The notes beneath the pieces were generated by a model. That model was not told the DNA's origin and searched no databases. It worked only from the letters and a program-made list of their open reading frames with translations. A program made the position numbers and the translations under genes. A stretch of 64,000 bases of DNA from Pseudomonas sp. dw_612 (GTDB taxonomy: Bacteria; Pseudomonadota; Gammaproteobacteria; Pseudomonadales; Pseudomonadaceae), in NCBI RefSeq assembly GCF_018449725.1, contig NZ_JAAVVC010000006.1, positions 124,001 to 188,000 on the forward strand, read 5' to 3'. Shown here in pieces: positions 8,381-20,480 of the stretch; within the stretch, counting starts at the first letter, position 1, and the number at the start of each line of letters is the position of its first letter.

Positions 8381-8881
8381 ATGGCTCAAGTCACTCTTAA
8401 AGGCAACCCGGTTCAAGTCAACGGCCAACTGCCACAAGCCGGTTCCAAGGCGCCAGCCTTTTCCCTGGTTGCCGGCAATCTGTCGGACGTGACCCTGGCG
8501 AGCTTCGCCGGCAAGCGCAAAGTGCTGAACATCTTCCCAAGCGTCGACACCCCGACCTGCGCGACCTCGGTTCGCAAGTTCAACGCCCAGGCCAATGACG
8601 TCGCCAACACTGTCGTACTGTGCATCTCCGCTGACCTGCCATTCGCCCAGGCCCGTTTCTGCGGCGCCGAAGGCCTGGAAAACGTCCAGAACCTGTCGAC
8701 CCTGCGTGGCGCCGAATTCATCGAGAACTACGGCGTGGCCATTGCTGACGGCCCGCTCAAAGGCCTGACCGCCCGTGCCGTCGTCGTGCTGGATGAAAAC
8801 GACAACGTGCTGCACAGCGAACTGGTTAAAGAGATTGCAGAAGAGCCTAACTACGAAGCGGCACTCGCTGTTCTGAAGTAA
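8381..8881 (+). CDS. tpx: Thiol peroxidase (lipid hydroperoxide reductase)
   Basis: This 166-residue atypical two-cysteine peroxiredoxin reduces organic and lipid hydroperoxides using thioredoxin. The peroxidatic cysteine is Cys60 in [14 protein letters not shown] and the resolving cysteine is Cys94 in ARFCGAEGL, both at the family's usual positions. Length and start (ATG at 8381 after AAGGA) match the family. It is a single-gene unit, closed by a clear terminator at 8897-8922. Confidence 0.97.
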   Translation: MAQVTLKGNPVQVNGQLPQAGSKAPAFSLVAGNLSDVTLASFAGKRKVLNIFPSVDTPTCATSVRKFNAQANDVANTVVLCISADLPFAQARFCGAEGLENVQNLSTLRGAEFIENYGVAIADGPLKGLTARAVVVLDENDNVLHSELVKEIAEEPNYEAALAVLK

Positions 8882-8896
8882 GGCTTTACAATTGTT

Positions 8897-8922
8897 AACG
8901 GCCTGGCTCTGTCCAGGCCGTT
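8897..8922 (+). terminator. Rho-independent terminator after tpx
   Basis: The stem AACGGCCTGG and its complement pair perfectly around a six-base loop, and a TTTTCATTT tract follows. It lies 15 bases after the tpx stop. Confidence 0.9.
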
Positions 8923-9055
8923 TTCATTTGTGCTTCAGTGTCTTAGATAAATCTCCTGTTACGTAAGCCGAAGGTAAATTGCCGGTAAAGGCGCTTTGCT
9001 TAATGCGCGCCAGTGCTTATCGTTCAGCCTCCCGTAGAAGAAGCCCACGCGCCCA

Positions 9056-10366
9056 ATGGTTGATCATTCAATGCAATCCTCCTCCCGTAGTCCCCGTCGC
9101 TGGCTGTTCGGCCTGCTTGTCCTGTTGGTCGTCGCTGCCGTTTGCTGGAAATTCTGGCCCGCCGGCACCGAGCATAAAGCGGGCGAAAAGCCAAAAGCTG
9201 TGGCGGGGCATACGGGCAAGGCCGGGGGCATGCGTCCGGGTTTTGGCGGCGCGACCGGGCCGATCCCGGTGCGGGTGGCTCCGGCGGTCAAGGGTGACTT
9301 CCCGCTGTATTACAAGGCGCTGGGCACGGTCACGGCGCTGAACACCATCAATGTGCGCAGCCGCGTGGCCGGCGAGTTGATGAAGATTGCCTTTGAGGAA
9401 GGGCAGATGGTCAAGGCCGGCGACCTGTTGGCCGAGATCGACCCGCGCCCTTACCAGAACGCCTTGCTCCAGGCTGAAGGTACCTTGCTGCAAAACCAGG
9501 CACAGCTGAAAAACGCCCAGGTCGATGTCGAGCGCTATCGCGGTCTGTATAAAGAAGACAGCATCGCCAAGCAGACCCTCGACACCGCCGAAGCACTGGT
9601 CGGCCAATACCTGGGCACGGTCAAGACCAACCAGGCGGCGGTCAACGACGCCAAACTCAATCTCGAATTCACCAAGATCCGCGCGCCGATTACCGGGCGC
9701 GTCGGTTTGCGTCAGCTCGACGTCGGCAACCTCGTCGCCGCCAACGACACCACCGCGCTGGCGATCATCACACAGACCCAACCGATCAGCGTCGTCTTCA
9801 CCTTGCCGGAAAACAGCCTCGACACCGTGCTGGCCCGCTACCACACCGGCGCCAAATTGCCCGTCGAAGCCTGGGACCGTGGCGACATGAAGATGCAGGC
9901 CAGCGGCGTGCTGCAGAGCCTGGACAACCAGATCGACGTCACCACCGGCACCCTGAAATTCAAGGCGCGCTACGATAACCGCGACCTGATGCTGTTCCCC
10001 AACCAGTTCGTCAATGTGCACCTGCTGGCCGATACCCTCAAAGGCGTGGTGCTCGCGCCATCGGCGGCGATCCAGTTCGGCACCAACGGCACCTTCGTCT
10101 ATGCCATGGACGGGGACAACAAGGTCAAGATCCGCCAATTGAAAGTCGGCGCGAGCGACGGCGACAACACTGTCATCACCGAAGGCCTGGCCGTGGGTGA
10201 TCGCGTGGTCCTGGAAGGCACCGACCGCCTGAAGGAAGGCAGCGAAGTGGAAGTGGTCAACGACAGCCAGGATGTGCCGACCACCCCGACCGAACACCTG
10301 CAAGGCAAATCCGCGGCGAAAACCACTGAAGCGACCGCCAACGACAAGGTGAAGAAGGGCGCATGA
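9056..10366 (+). CDS. muxA: RND efflux periplasmic adaptor (MuxA/MdtA)
   Basis: This 436-residue membrane-fusion protein bridges an inner-membrane RND pump and an outer-membrane channel. It has an N-terminal membrane anchor (about residues 16-33), a lipoyl-like barrel-sandwich ([20 protein letters not shown] and, after the hairpin, [17 protein letters not shown]), a coiled-coil hairpin and a C-terminal beta-barrel and tail. It heads a four-gene operon whose order (adaptor, two different RND subunits, outer-membrane factor) matches Pseudomonas aeruginosa muxABC-opmB and enteric mdtABC. Its TGA overlaps the muxB ATG. The start at 9056 is a family-based choice, since neither it nor the ATG at 9071 has a good ribosome-binding site. 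Confidence 0.92.
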   Translation: MVDHSMQSSSRSPRRWLFGLLVLLVVAAVCWKFWPAGTEHKAGEKPKAVAGHTGKAGGMRPGFGGATGPIPVRVAPAVKGDFPLYYKALGTVTALNTINVRSRVAGELMKIAFEEGQMVKAGDLLAEIDPRPYQNALLQAEGTLLQNQAQLKNAQVDVERYRGLYKEDSIAKQTLDTAEALVGQYLGTVKTNQAAVNDAKLNLEFTKIRAPITGRVGLRQLDVGNLVAANDTTALAIITQTQPISVVFTLPENSLDTVLARYHTGAKLPVEAWDRGDMKMQASGVLQSLDNQIDVTTGTLKFKARYDNRDLMLFPNQFVNVHLLADTLKGVVLAPSAAIQFGTNGTFVYAMDGDNKVKIRQLKVGASDGDNTVITEGLAVGDRVVLEGTDRLKEGSEVEVVNDSQDVPTTPTEHLQGKSAAKTTEATANDKVKKGA

Positions 10367-13300
10367 ACATCTCGCGGCTGTTCATCCTTCGCCCCGTCGC
10401 CACGACCCTGAGCATGCTGGCCATTATCCTGGCCGGCATCATCGCCTACCGCTTGTTGCCGGTGTCGGCCTTGCCCCAGGTCGATTACCCGACCATCCGT
10501 GTCATGACGCTCTATCCCGGCGCCAGCCCGGATGTGATGACCAGTGCGGTGACCGCGCCCCTTGAGCGCCAGTTCGGGCAAATGCCGGGCCTGACGCAAA
10601 TGGCGTCCACCAGTTCGGGTGGCGCCTCGGTGCTGACCCTGCGGTTCAGCCTCGATATCAACATGGATGTCGCCGAGCAGCAGGTGCAAGCCGCGATCAA
10701 CGCCGCGACCAATTTGCTGCCCAAGGATTTGCCGGCGCCGCCGGTGTACAACAAAGTCAACCCGGCGGACACCCCGGTGCTGACCCTGGCCATCACCTCC
10801 AAGACCATGCTGTTGCCCAAACTCAATGATTTGGTCGATACGCGCATGGCGCAGAAAATCGCCCAGATCAGCGGCGTCGGTATGGTCAGCATTGCCGGCG
10901 GTCAGCGTCAGGCGGTGCGGATCAAGGTCAACCCCGAGGCCCTGGCGGCCAATGGTTTGAACCTGTCGGACGTGCGCACCTTGATCGGCGCGTCCAACGT
11001 CAACCAGCCCAAGGGCAACTTCGACGGCCCGACCCGGGTCTCGATGCTGGATGCAAACGATCAACTGACTTCGCCCAAGGACTACGCCAACCTGATCCTC
11101 GCTTATGCCAACGGCGCACCATTGCGGCTCAAGGACGTGGCCGAGATTGTCGACGGTGCCGAGAACGAGCGACTGGCGGCATGGGCCAATGAAAACCAGG
11201 CGGTTTTGCTGAATATCCAGCGCCAGCCTGGGGCCAACGTCATCGAGGTAGTGGACCGGATCAAGGCTTTGTTGCCAAGCATCACCGACAACCTGCCGGC
11301 CGGTCTTGACGTCACCGTCCTCACCGACCGCACCCAGACCATTCGGGCCTCGGTCACCGACGTGCAACATGAACTGCTGATCGCCATCGCACTGGTGGTG
11401 ATGGTGACGTTCCTGTTCCTGCGCCGGGCCAGCGCGACGATCATTCCGTCGGTCGCGGTACCGTTGTCGCTGATCGGTACTTTCGGCGTGATGTACCTCG
11501 CGGGGTTCTCGGTCAACAACCTGACCCTGATGGCCCTGACCATTGCCACCGGTTTTGTGGTGGACGATGCGATCGTAATGCTGGAGAACATCTCCCGGTT
11601 TATCGAGGAGGGCGACAGTCCATTGCAAGCGGCGCTCAAGGGCGCCAAGCAGATCGGCTTCACCCTGATTTCCCTGACCTTGTCGCTGATCGCGGTACTG
11701 ATTCCGTTGCTGTTCATGGCCGACGTAGTGGGGCGCCTGTTCCGCGAATTCGCCATCACCCTGGCGGTGGCGATCCTGATTTCCCTGGTGGTGTCCCTGA
11801 CCCTGACGCCGATGATGTGCGCGCGGCTGCTCAAGCGTGAACCCAAGGAAGAAGAGCAGGGCCGTTTCTACCGGGCCAGCGGCGCGACCATCGACTGGAT
11901 GATCGCCGCCTACGGGCGCAAGTTGCAGTGGGTGCTCAAGCATCAGCCGCTGACCTTGCTGGTGGCCATTGCCACCCTGGGGCTGACGGTATTCCTTTAC
12001 ATGGTGGTGCCCAAAGGCTTCTTTCCGGTGCAGGACACCGGGGTGATCCAGGGCATTTCCGAGGCGCCGCAGTCGATTTCCTTCGCGGCGATGAGCGAGC
12101 GTCAGCAGGAACTGGCGAAAGTGATCCTCGCCGACCCGGCGGTGGAAAGCCTGTCGTCCTACATTGGCGTGGACGGTGACAACTCGACGCTCAACAGCGG
12201 TCGCATGCTGATTAACCTCAAGCCCCACAGTGCGCGGGACCTCAGCGCGACCAAGATCATCGCGCGTCTGCAACCGGAAGTGGACAAACTGGTCGGCATC
12301 CGCCTGTTCATGCAGCCGGTGCAGGACCTGACCATCGAAGATCGGGTCAGCCGCACGCAGTACCAATTCAGCATGTCGTCGCCGGACTCTGAGTTGCTCA
12401 GCCTGTGGAGCGGGCGACTGGTGGAAGCCTTGGCCCAACGGCCAGAACTGACCGACGTCGCCAGCGATTTGCAGGACAAGGGCTTGCAGGTGTACCTGGT
12501 GATCGACCGCGATGCGGCGTCACGGGTCGGTGTGTCGGTATCGAACATCACCGATGCGCTGTACGACGCCTTTGGCCAGCGGCAGATTTCCACCATTTAC
12601 ACCCAGGCCAGCCAGTACCGCGTGGTCCTGCAATCGCAGTCCGGCGAGAAAATCGGTCCGGATGCGCTGAACCAGATTCACGTCAAGACCACCGATGGCG
12701 GCCAGGTACGCTTGTCCAGCCTCGCGCATGTCGAGCAGCGCCAGACGCAATTGGCGATCACCCACATCGGCCAGTTCCCGGCGGTGATGATGTCGTTCAA
12801 CCTGGCGCCTGGCGTGGCGCTGGGGCATGCGGTTGAAATCATCGATCAGGTGCAGAAAGACATCGGCATGCCGATTGGCGTGCAGACTCAGTTCCAGGGC
12901 GCGGCCGAAGCGTTCCAGGCATCGTTGTCGAGCACCTTGCTGCTGATCCTGGCGGCGGTGGTGACCATGTACATCGTGCTCGGCGTGCTCTACGAAAGTT
13001 ACATTCACCCGATCACCATCCTCTCGACCTTGCCCTCGGCGGCGGTCGGTGCCTTGCTGGCGCTGTTGCTGACCGGCAACGACCTGGGGATGATCGCGAT
13101 CATCGGCATCATTTTGCTGATCGGTATCGTGAAGAAGAACGCGATCATGATGATCGACTTCGCCCTTGACGCTGAACGCAATCAGGGCATGGACCCGGAG
13201 AAGGCGATTTATCAAGCGGCGCTGCTGCGCTTCCGCCCGATCCTGATGACCACCCTGGCGGCACTGTTCGGCGCGGTGCCGTTGATGCTGGCCACGGGCT

Positions 13301-13467
13301 CCGGCGCGGAGTTGCGTCAACCCTTGGGTCTGGTAATGGTGGGCGGGTTGTTGGTGAGTCAGGTACTGACGTTGTTCACCACGCCAGTGATCTACCTGTA
13401 CTTCGACCGTCTCGGGCGGCGCTGGGGCCGCAAGTCTGACGCCGTGGAAGCGGTAGAGCAGCCATGA
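10363..13467 (+). CDS. muxB: RND efflux inner-membrane subunit MuxB/MdtB
   Basis: This 1034-residue RND transporter uses the proton gradient to export drugs and other compounds. It starts with the typical cytoplasmic end and first membrane helix ([20 protein letters not shown]) and has twelve membrane segments in two halves. The proton-relay helix carries the paired aspartates in [16 protein letters not shown]. The gene overlaps muxA by four bases (ATGA) and muxC by four bases. It is one of two non-identical RND subunits that are expected to form a heterotrimer. Confidence 0.95.
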   Translation: MNISRLFILRPVATTLSMLAIILAGIIAYRLLPVSALPQVDYPTIRVMTLYPGASPDVMTSAVTAPLERQFGQMPGLTQMASTSSGGASVLTLRFSLDINMDVAEQQVQAAINAATNLLPKDLPAPPVYNKVNPADTPVLTLAITSKTMLLPKLNDLVDTRMAQKIAQISGVGMVSIAGGQRQAVRIKVNPEALAANGLNLSDVRTLIGASNVNQPKGNFDGPTRVSMLDANDQLTSPKDYANLILAYANGAPLRLKDVAEIVDGAENERLAAWANENQAVLLNIQRQPGANVIEVVDRIKALLPSITDNLPAGLDVTVLTDRTQTIRASVTDVQHELLIAIALVVMVTFLFLRRASATIIPSVAVPLSLIGTFGVMYLAGFSVNNLTLMALTIATGFVVDDAIVMLENISRFIEEGDSPLQAALKGAKQIGFTLISLTLSLIAVLIPLLFMADVVGRLFREFAITLAVAILISLVVSLTLTPMMCARLLKREPKEEEQGRFYRASGATIDWMIAAYGRKLQWVLKHQPLTLLVAIATLGLTVFLYMVVPKGFFPVQDTGVIQGISEAPQSISFAAMSERQQELAKVILADPAVESLSSYIGVDGDNSTLNSGRMLINLKPHSARDLSATKIIARLQPEVDKLVGIRLFMQPVQDLTIEDRVSRTQYQFSMSSPDSELLSLWSGRLVEALAQRPELTDVASDLQDKGLQVYLVIDRDAASRVGVSVSNITDALYDAFGQRQISTIYTQASQYRVVLQSQSGEKIGPDALNQIHVKTTDGGQVRLSSLAHVEQRQTQLAITHIGQFPAVMMSFNLAPGVALGHAVEIIDQVQKDIGMPIGVQTQFQGAAEAFQASLSSTLLLILAAVVTMYIVLGVLYESYIHPITILSTLPSAAVGALLALLLTGNDLGMIAIIGIILLIGIVKKNAIMMIDFALDAERNQGMDPEKAIYQAALLRFRPILMTTLAALFGAVPLMLATGSGAELRQPLGLVMVGGLLVSQVLTLFTTPVIYLYFDRLGRRWGRKSDAVEAVEQP

Positions 13468-16400
13468 ACCTGTCCGGACCTTTCATCAAGCGCCCGGTTG
13501 CGACCATGTTGCTGAGCCTGGCAATCATGTTGCTGGGCGGCGTGAGCTTCGGCCTGTTGCCGGTGTCGCCGCTGCCGCAGATGGATTTCCCGGTAATCGT
13601 GGTCCAGGCCAGTTTGCCGGGTGCGAGCCCGGAAGTAATGGCCTCGACCGTGGCCACGCCCCTGGAACGTTCCTTCGGTGCCATCGCCGGGGTCAACACC
13701 ATGAGCAGCCGCTCCAGTCAGGGCTCGACCCGGGTGATTTTGCAGTTCGACATGGACCGCGACATCAACGGCGCGGCGCGGGAAGTGCAAGCTGCGATCA
13801 ACGCCTCGCGCAACCTGCTGCCGAGCGGGATGCGCAGCATGCCGACCTACAAGAAGGTCAATCCGTCGCAAGCGCCGATCATGGTGCTGTCGCTGACCTC
13901 GGACGTGCTGGAGAAAGGTCAGCTCTACGATTTGGCCTCGACGATCCTGTCCCAGAGCCTGTCCCAGGTGCAGGGCGTGGGTGAAGTGCAGATCGGCGGC
14001 AGCTCCTTGCCGGCGGTGCGCATCGAACTCGAACCCCAGGCGCTGAACCAGTACGGCGTGGCCCTGGACGATGTGCGCAACACCATCGCCAACGCCAACG
14101 TGCGCCGGCCCAAAGGCTCGGTCGAGGACGACCAGCGTTTGTGGCAGGTCCAGGCCAACGATCAACTGGAAAAGGCCAAGGACTACGAGTCGCTGATCAT
14201 CCACTACAACAACGGTGCGGCCCTGCGCCTGAAGGATGTGGCGACGGTCAGCGACGGCGTCGAGGACCGCTACAACAGCGGTTTCTTCAACGACGACGCG
14301 GCGGTGTTGCTGGTGATCAACCGTCAGGCCGGCGCCAACATCATCGAGACCGTCAACGAGATCAAGGCGCAGTTACCGGCGTTGCAAGCGGTGTTGCCGG
14401 CCAGCGTCAAACTGAACCTGGCCATGGACCGTTCGCCAGTGATCAAGGCCACATTGCACGAAGCGGAAATGACCTTGCTGATCGCCGTGGCCCTGGTGAT
14501 TCTGGTGGTGTTCCTGTTTCTTGGTAACTTCCGTGCCTCGCTGATTCCGACGCTGGCGGTGCCGGTGTCGCTGGTCGGCACGTTCGCGGTGATGTACCTC
14601 TATGGTTTTTCCCTGAACAACCTGTCGCTGATGGCGCTGATCCTCGCCACCGGACTGGTGGTGGACGATGCCATCGTGGTGCTGGAGAACATTTCCCGGC
14701 ACATCGACGAAGGCGTGCCACCGATGAAGGCCGCGTACCTCGGGGCCCAGGAAGTCGGGTTCACCTTGCTGTCGATGAACGTCTCGCTGGTGGCGGTGTT
14801 CCTGTCGATCCTGTTTATGGGCGGAATCATTGAAAGCCTGTTCCGCGAGTTTTCCATCACCCTGGCAGCGTCCATCGTCGTCTCGTTGATCGTGTCGTTG
14901 ACCCTGACGCCGATGCTCTGCGCCCGTTGGCTCAAGCCGCACACGCCGGGGCAGGAAAACCGCCTGCAACGCTGGAGCCAGCGCGCCAATGAATGGATGG
15001 TCGGCAAGTACGCCACCAGCCTTGACTGGGTGCTGCGCCACCGCCGACTGACCTTGCTCAGTTTGCTCGTGACCATTGGCGTCAACGTCGCGCTGTACGT
15101 AGTGGTGCCGAAAACCTTTATGCCGCAGCAGGACACCGGCCAGTTGATCGGTTTCGTGCGCGGCGATGACGGTCTTTCGTTCAGCGTGATGCAGCCGAAG
15201 ATGGAAATCTTCCGCCGCGCGGTGCTCAAGGACGACGCGGTGCAAAGCGTGGCCGGGTTTATCGGCGGCACTAACGGCACCAACAACGCCTTCATGCTGG
15301 TGCGTTTGAAGCCGATCAAGGAGCGCAATATTTCCGCGCAAAAGGTCATCGAACGCCTGCGCAAGGAAATGCCCAAGGTCGCCGGCGCACAACTGATGTT
15401 GATGGCGGATCAGGACCTGCAATTTGGCGGCGGTCGTGAGCAGACCACCTCGCAGTATTCCTACATCCTGCAAAGCGCCGACCTGGGCTCGTTGCGCGAG
15501 TGGTATCCGAAAGTCGTCACGGCGCTGCGGGCCTTGCCGGAACTGACCGCGATTGACGCCCGTGAAGGGCGTGGCGCGCAACAGGTGACGCTGATTGTCG
15601 ACCGCGACCAGGCCAAACGCCTGGGTGTCGACATGGACATGGTCACCGCCGTGTTGAACAACGCCTACAGCCAGCGGCAGATTTCGACGATCTACGACAG
15701 CCTCAACCAGTATCAGGTGGTGATGGAGGTCAATCCGAAATACGCCCAGGATCCGATCACCCTCAAGCAGGTACAGGTAATCACCTCCACTGGCGCACGG
15801 ATTCCCCTGTCGACCATCGCGCACTACGAAAACAGCCTGGAAGACGACCGGGTCAGCCATGAAGGCCAGTTCGCCTCCGAGAGTATTTCCTTCGATATGG
15901 CCGAAGGGGTGACGGTGGAGCAGGGCACGGCGGCCATCGAGCGCGCGATTGCCAAACTCGGCATGCCGGAAGACGTGATCGTGAAAATGGCCGGCACCGC
16001 CGACGCCTTTGCCGCGACCCAGAAGAGCCAGCCGTTCATGATTCTTGGCGCGCTGGTGGCGGTGTATCTGGTGTTGGGTGTGCTGTATGAAAGTTACATT
16101 CACCCGTTGACCATTCTCTCGACCTTGCCGTCGGCCGGGGTCGGCGCGTTGCTGTCGATCTATGCCTTGGGCGGAGAGTTCAGCCTGATTTCGCTGTTGG
16201 GGCTGTTCCTGTTGATTGGCGTGGTGAAGAAAAACGCCATTTTGATGATCGACCTGGCGTTGCAGCTGGAACGGCATCAGGGCATGACGCCGCTGGATTC
16301 GATTCGCAGCGCCTGTCTGCAACGTCTGCGGCCGATTCTGATGACCACCCTGGCGGCGATCCTTGGCGCATTGCCGCTGCTGCTCAGCCGTGCCGAAGGC

Positions 16401-16571
16401 GCGGAAATGCGCCAGCCGCTGGGCCTGACCATTATCGGTGGGCTGATTTTCAGCCAGGTGCTGACCCTCTACACCACTCCGGTGGTTTACCTCCATCTCG
16501 ACAAACTGCGCCATCGCTTCAACAAATGGCGTGGGGTACGTACCGATGCAGCTCTGGAAACTCCGCTATGA
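13464..16571 (+). CDS. muxC: RND efflux inner-membrane subunit MuxC/MdtC
   Basis: This 1035-residue RND transporter is the second inner-membrane subunit. It begins [20 protein letters not shown] and carries the relay aspartates in [16 protein letters not shown]. The fourth-helix and tenth-helix regions are complete, and no frameshift is seen. The gene starts within the muxB stop (ATGA) and its own stop overlaps the opmB start. Sequence divergence between MuxB and MuxC throughout confirms that they are two subunits and not a recent duplication. Confidence 0.95.
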   Translation: MNLSGPFIKRPVATMLLSLAIMLLGGVSFGLLPVSPLPQMDFPVIVVQASLPGASPEVMASTVATPLERSFGAIAGVNTMSSRSSQGSTRVILQFDMDRDINGAAREVQAAINASRNLLPSGMRSMPTYKKVNPSQAPIMVLSLTSDVLEKGQLYDLASTILSQSLSQVQGVGEVQIGGSSLPAVRIELEPQALNQYGVALDDVRNTIANANVRRPKGSVEDDQRLWQVQANDQLEKAKDYESLIIHYNNGAALRLKDVATVSDGVEDRYNSGFFNDDAAVLLVINRQAGANIIETVNEIKAQLPALQAVLPASVKLNLAMDRSPVIKATLHEAEMTLLIAVALVILVVFLFLGNFRASLIPTLAVPVSLVGTFAVMYLYGFSLNNLSLMALILATGLVVDDAIVVLENISRHIDEGVPPMKAAYLGAQEVGFTLLSMNVSLVAVFLSILFMGGIIESLFREFSITLAASIVVSLIVSLTLTPMLCARWLKPHTPGQENRLQRWSQRANEWMVGKYATSLDWVLRHRRLTLLSLLVTIGVNVALYVVVPKTFMPQQDTGQLIGFVRGDDGLSFSVMQPKMEIFRRAVLKDDAVQSVAGFIGGTNGTNNAFMLVRLKPIKERNISAQKVIERLRKEMPKVAGAQLMLMADQDLQFGGGREQTTSQYSYILQSADLGSLREWYPKVVTALRALPELTAIDAREGRGAQQVTLIVDRDQAKRLGVDMDMVTAVLNNAYSQRQISTIYDSLNQYQVVMEVNPKYAQDPITLKQVQVITSTGARIPLSTIAHYENSLEDDRVSHEGQFASESISFDMAEGVTVEQGTAAIERAIAKLGMPEDVIVKMAGTADAFAATQKSQPFMILGALVAVYLVLGVLYESYIHPLTILSTLPSAGVGALLSIYALGGEFSLISLLGLFLLIGVVKKNAILMIDLALQLERHQGMTPLDSIRSACLQRLRPILMTTLAAILGALPLLLSRAEGAEMRQPLGLTIIGGLIFSQVLTLYTTPVVYLHLDKLRHRFNKWRGVRTDAALETPL

Positions 16572-18049
16572 CTGACCGTTCGCTTATCACTCTGGCTGCA
16601 CCGATTGCCACGGCCCGGGGCTCGCGCCTGTTGAGCCTGGCGCTGTGTGTGGCGATGCTCAGCGCCTGCGCCGTCGGCCCGGACTATCAGCGCCCATCTG
16701 CCGCAGAGCCGGCGCAGTACAAGGAAGCCGAGGGTTGGCGTCAGGCCAGTCCGAGCGATTCCCTGGCCCGTGGTGCCTGGTGGGAGTTGTACGGCGACCG
16801 CCAGCTCAACGGCCTGATCGAGCAACTCAACAGCGCCAACCAGACCGTGGCCCAGGCCGACGCCCGCTATCGCCAGTCCCAGGCCTTGGTGAAAAGCGCC
16901 CGCGCGGCGTTTTACCCCACGGTCGACTTGAGCGCGGGTAAAACCCGCTCCAGCCAGGGCGCCGGCAGCAGCAGTTCCAGCCTGAGCAGCTCCGCCAGCG
17001 GCATTCGCAATACCTACAGCACCGAGTTGGGCGTCAGTTGGGAAGCGGATATCTGGGGCAAGCTGCGTCGCGGCCTGGAGGCTGATACCGCCAGCGCCCA
17101 GGCAAGCTTCGCCGATCTGGCGGCCATGCGCCTGAGCCAGCAATCGGAGTTGGTGCAGAACTACTTGCAGTTGCGGGTGATCGATCAGCAGAAGCGCTTG
17201 CTGGAATCGACGGTCGTGGCGTACGAGCGCTCGCTGCAAATGACCCAGAACCAGTACCGCGCCGGCGTGTCCGGCCGTGACGCGGTGGCCCAGGCCCAGG
17301 CGCAATTGAAAAGCACCCAGGCCGATCTGGTGGACCTGATCTGGCAACGTGCGCAGTTCGAAAACGCAATTGCCGTGCTGATCGGCAAGGCACCGGCGGA
17401 GTTCAATCTGGCGGAAACCCAGGACATTCCGAAACTGCCGCAGATTCCCCTGAGCCTGCCGTCGCAACTGCTTGAGCGCCGACCGGACATTGCTTCCGCC
17501 GAACGCTCGGTGATTGCCGCCAACGCCAACATCGGCGTGGCCAAAGCCGCGTACTACCCGGACTTGAGCCTGAGCCTGAGTGGCGGCTACAGCAGCAGTA
17601 CCTCCAGCAACCTGATCAGCTTGCCGAACCGCTTCTGGTCGGTGGGGCCGAAACTGGACTTGCCGTTATTCGACGGCGGCGCGCGCTCGGCGGAAGTCGA
17701 TCGCAACGAAGCGCTTTACGACGAAACCGTGGCCAAGTACCGCCAGACCGTACTCGATGGTTTCCGCGAGGTGGAAAACTACCTGGTGCAACTCAAGGTG
17801 TATGAGAACGAAGCGGCGGTGCGTCAGGAAGCGCTGGACGCGGCCCGGGATTCCTTGCGCCTGACCGAAAACCAGTACAAGGCCGGGTTGATTGCCTACC
17901 TGGATGTTGTAGTGGTTCAAGCCACGGCATTGAGCAATGAACAAAGCGTATTGAACGTGTTGCAGAGCCGGTTGATTGCCAGCGTGCAGTTGATTGCGGC
18001 GCTGGGCGGTGGGTGGGATGGGCAGTTGCAGGTGAGTGATAAGGAGTAG
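16568..18049 (+). CDS. opmB: Outer-membrane efflux lipoprotein OpmB
   Basis: This 493-residue TolC-type outer-membrane factor starts at 16568, inside the muxC stop (ATGA). A lipobox (LSAC, with Cys34 as the lipidation site) follows the signal peptide, and the sequence continues AVGPDYQRP as in NodT/OprM-family proteins. The internal structural repeat is visible as two copies of the MTQNQYRAG/LTENQYKAG helix segment, giving the alpha-barrel and beta-barrel hairpins. It completes the pump with MuxA and MuxBC. An ATG 42 bases upstream is less likely because it lies inside muxC. Confidence 0.93.
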   Translation: MTDRSLITLAAPIATARGSRLLSLALCVAMLSACAVGPDYQRPSAAEPAQYKEAEGWRQASPSDSLARGAWWELYGDRQLNGLIEQLNSANQTVAQADARYRQSQALVKSARAAFYPTVDLSAGKTRSSQGAGSSSSSLSSSASGIRNTYSTELGVSWEADIWGKLRRGLEADTASAQASFADLAAMRLSQQSELVQNYLQLRVIDQQKRLLESTVVAYERSLQMTQNQYRAGVSGRDAVAQAQAQLKSTQADLVDLIWQRAQFENAIAVLIGKAPAEFNLAETQDIPKLPQIPLSLPSQLLERRPDIASAERSVIAANANIGVAKAAYYPDLSLSLSGGYSSSTSSNLISLPNRFWSVGPKLDLPLFDGGARSAEVDRNEALYDETVAKYRQTVLDGFREVENYLVQLKVYENEAAVRQEALDAARDSLRLTENQYKAGLIAYLDVVVVQATALSNEQSVLNVLQSRLIASVQLIAALGGGWDGQLQVSDKE

Positions 18050-18395
18050 GGTGGCTGGCTTTTGTGACCGACCTTTCGATCCACCCCTCACCCCAACCCT
18101 CTCCCCAAGGGGGAGCGGGGGAAAGGGAGCCGATCTCCATCGCCTTCAAAGCCTGAGTTCGACTCGATTTCGCAGGTCGAAAATTTTCTTTCGAACGCAC
18201 CGGTCAGTCCCCTCACCCCTCTGGGGAGAGGGTTAGGGAGAGGGGTGTCTTGAATCGGAGTACTCAAACAAGCGTTTCATCGGCTTGATGGCCAATTGAT
18301 AATTTTGTCAGTGCGTTCTTCCGCGCAATCAGTACAATCGCCGACTTTGCCCCCCGAGAACGGACGCAGTACGGTGGGCGGTCACGAGAAAGATC
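18050..18395. other. Intergenic region, 346 bases
   Basis: Most of it is the MITE-like repeat at 18082-18247. The last 150 bases, less GC-rich, should hold the promoter of the MHYT-GGDEF-EAL gene. I see no gene here. Confidence 0.6.
18082..18247 (+). repeat. MITE-like repeat, copy 1 (~166 bp)
   Basis: The ends are imperfect terminal inverted repeats: CACCCCTCACCCCAACCCTC at the left and the complement of a CACCCCTCTCCCTAACCCTC sequence at the right. The internal core (GGGAGCCGATCTCCATCG) is shared with the inverted copy at 24269-24431. There is no coding frame inside it. Confidence 0.85.
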
Positions 18396-20477
18396 ATGCT
18401 CATCGGCACCTATTCCCCCACGTTGGTTTTCATCTCGCTGTGCGTGGCGATTCTCGCTTCCTATACCGCCCTGGACCTGACTGGCCGGATCGCCACCACC
18501 AAGGGCCGAGCCGTTCACCTGTGGACCGCCGGTGGCGCGGTCGCCATGGGCATTGGCGTGTGGTCGATGCATTTCATCGGCATGCTCGCGTTCAAACTGC
18601 CGATCGACCTGGGCTACGACCTCAGCCTCACCGTGCTGTCGCTGGCGATCGCGATCCTGTCCTGCGGTTTTGCCTTGTGGCTGGTCAGCCAACCGAAGCT
18701 GCCGCTCTGGCAACTGGCGTTTGGCGCGCTGGTCATGGGCAGCGGCATCAGTGCCATGCATTACACCGGCATGGCCGCCATGTTGATGGTGCCGGGTATC
18801 GATTACGACCCTACGCTGTTCGGCGCGTCGTTGCTGATTGCCGTCGGTGCGTCGGCGGCGGCGTTATGGATCGCGTTCCGCCTGCGCCAGCACACGCCTT
18901 ACGTGGGCCTGTTCCGTGGCGGCGCCGCGGTGATCATGGGCTTCGCCATCGTCGGCATGCATTACACCGGCATGGCCGCGGCGCGTTTCCCGGACGGCAG
19001 CGTCTGTGGTGCCGCCCTCAGCGGCTTGAGCGGCAAAGGCCTGGACAACCTGGTGTTGATCACCACGTTGGCGGTATTGAGCATCGCCTTGCTGACCTCG
19101 ATTCTCGACGCGCGCCTGGAAGCCCGCACCGCCGACCTGGCGCAATCGCTGACCGAAGCCAATCGCGAACTCACCCAACTGGCCCTGCACGACACCCTGA
19201 CCGGTCTGCCGAACCGTATGTTGCTGGCCGACCGCATCGAGTTGGCCATGTCCAAGGTGCAAGAGCAGGGCGGTTGTTTTGCGCTGATGTTCATCGATCT
19301 GGACGGCTTCAAACCGGTCAACGATGCCTTCGGCCACCACATGGGCGACCAGTTGTTGCGTGAGGTCGGCTTGCGATTGCGCGAGGACCTGCGCAGCCAG
19401 GACACCCTGGCGCGGATCGGCGGTGACGAATTTGTGTTGCTGGTGCGCTTGAATGAGCCCAACGATGCGTTGAACCTGGCGGCGCGTCAGGTCAGCCTGA
19501 TCGCGCGTTCGTTCCGCGTGGCCGAACATGACCTGCAGATTTCCGCCAGCGTCGGCATCGCGCTCTACCCGGGCAATGGCCAGACCGCGCAAGAATTGCT
19601 GATGAACGCCGACGCCGCGATGTACCACGCCAAGGGCGCCGGGAAAAACGGCCACAGCTTCTTCGACGCTTCGATGAACAGCAACGCCCGCAAACAACTG
19701 CAATTGCTGCAAGACCTGCGCGCAGCGCTGGAACATCAACAGTTCAGCCTGTATTACCAACCCAAATTCGACGCCAGCAATGGCCGTCCGGTCGGTGCCG
19801 AGGCGTTGCTGCGCTGGGAGCACCCGACCCAGGGCATGTTACTGCCGGACAAGTTCATCGACCTCGCGGAAAAGACCGGGCTGATCATTCCGATCGGCGA
19901 GTGGGTGCTCAATGAAGCCTGCCGCCAGATGCGCGAATGGTATGTGCTCGGCTACACCGACTGGCGCATTGCGGTGAACCTGTCGGCCTTGCAGTTCTGT
20001 CATGTCGGCCTGGTCCAGAGCGTGGCCAAGGCGTTGGCCACGCACCATTTGCCGGCCAACAGCCTGACCCTGGAAATCACCGAAACCACCGCCATGAGCG
20101 ACGCCGATGCGAGCATGACGGTGCTGCAAGAGCTGTCGGACATGGGCGTCGATTTGTCCATCGATGACTTCGGCACCGGCTATTCGAGCTTGATGTACCT
20201 CAAGCGCCTGCCCGCCAACGAACTGAAGATTGACCGTGGTTTTGTTCGTGATCTGGAACATGACAGCGATGACGCCGCCATCGTCTCGGCCATCGTCGCC
20301 CTCGGCCAGGCGTTGGGTTTGCGGATTGTGGCAGAAGGTGTCGAAACCGGTGTGCAACAGGACTTTTTGACGAAGTTGGGCTGTGATTCGTTGCAAGGTT
20401 ACCTGTTGGGCCATCCGCTGCCGGCGGAACGCTTCATGATCGATATTCACCGTGGCGAGCAACAGGCGACGGGCTGA
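18396..20477 (+). CDS. mucR: MHYT-GGDEF-EAL cyclic-di-GMP protein (MucR-like)
   Basis: This 693-residue inner-membrane protein has seven predicted helices in an N-terminal MHYT sensor with three motifs (SMHFIGM, AMHYTGM and GMHYTGM), thought to bind copper or another gas- or redox-sensing cofactor. A GGDEF domain (RIGGDEFVLL, about residues 340-349) carries an inhibitory I-site (RSQD five residues before GGDEF). An EAL domain (GAEALLRW, SIDDFGTGYSSL, AEGVETG) has all catalytic motifs, so both synthesis and hydrolysis of c-di-GMP are possible. The architecture and length resemble P. aeruginosa MucR, which affects alginate; the symbol rests on that similarity. The gene stands alone after a MITE and is followed by an inverted repeat. 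Confidence 0.85.
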   Translation: MLIGTYSPTLVFISLCVAILASYTALDLTGRIATTKGRAVHLWTAGGAVAMGIGVWSMHFIGMLAFKLPIDLGYDLSLTVLSLAIAILSCGFALWLVSQPKLPLWQLAFGALVMGSGISAMHYTGMAAMLMVPGIDYDPTLFGASLLIAVGASAAALWIAFRLRQHTPYVGLFRGGAAVIMGFAIVGMHYTGMAAARFPDGSVCGAALSGLSGKGLDNLVLITTLAVLSIALLTSILDARLEARTADLAQSLTEANRELTQLALHDTLTGLPNRMLLADRIELAMSKVQEQGGCFALMFIDLDGFKPVNDAFGHHMGDQLLREVGLRLREDLRSQDTLARIGGDEFVLLVRLNEPNDALNLAARQVSLIARSFRVAEHDLQISASVGIALYPGNGQTAQELLMNADAAMYHAKGAGKNGHSFFDASMNSNARKQLQLLQDLRAALEHQQFSLYYQPKFDASNGRPVGAEALLRWEHPTQGMLLPDKFIDLAEKTGLIIPIGEWVLNEACRQMREWYVLGYTDWRIAVNLSALQFCHVGLVQSVAKALATHHLPANSLTLEITETTAMSDADASMTVLQELSDMGVDLSIDDFGTGYSSLMYLKRLPANELKIDRGFVRDLEHDSDDAAIVSAIVALGQALGLRIVAEGVETGVQQDFLTKLGCDSLQGYLLGHPLPAERFMIDIHRGEQQATG

Positions 20478-20480
20478 CCT

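Noticed and set aside
14373..16514. A 713-codon open frame antisense to muxC
   Set aside because: Its product is rich in His, Gln, Arg and Gly without motifs, and it lies wholly inside a well-supported RND gene.
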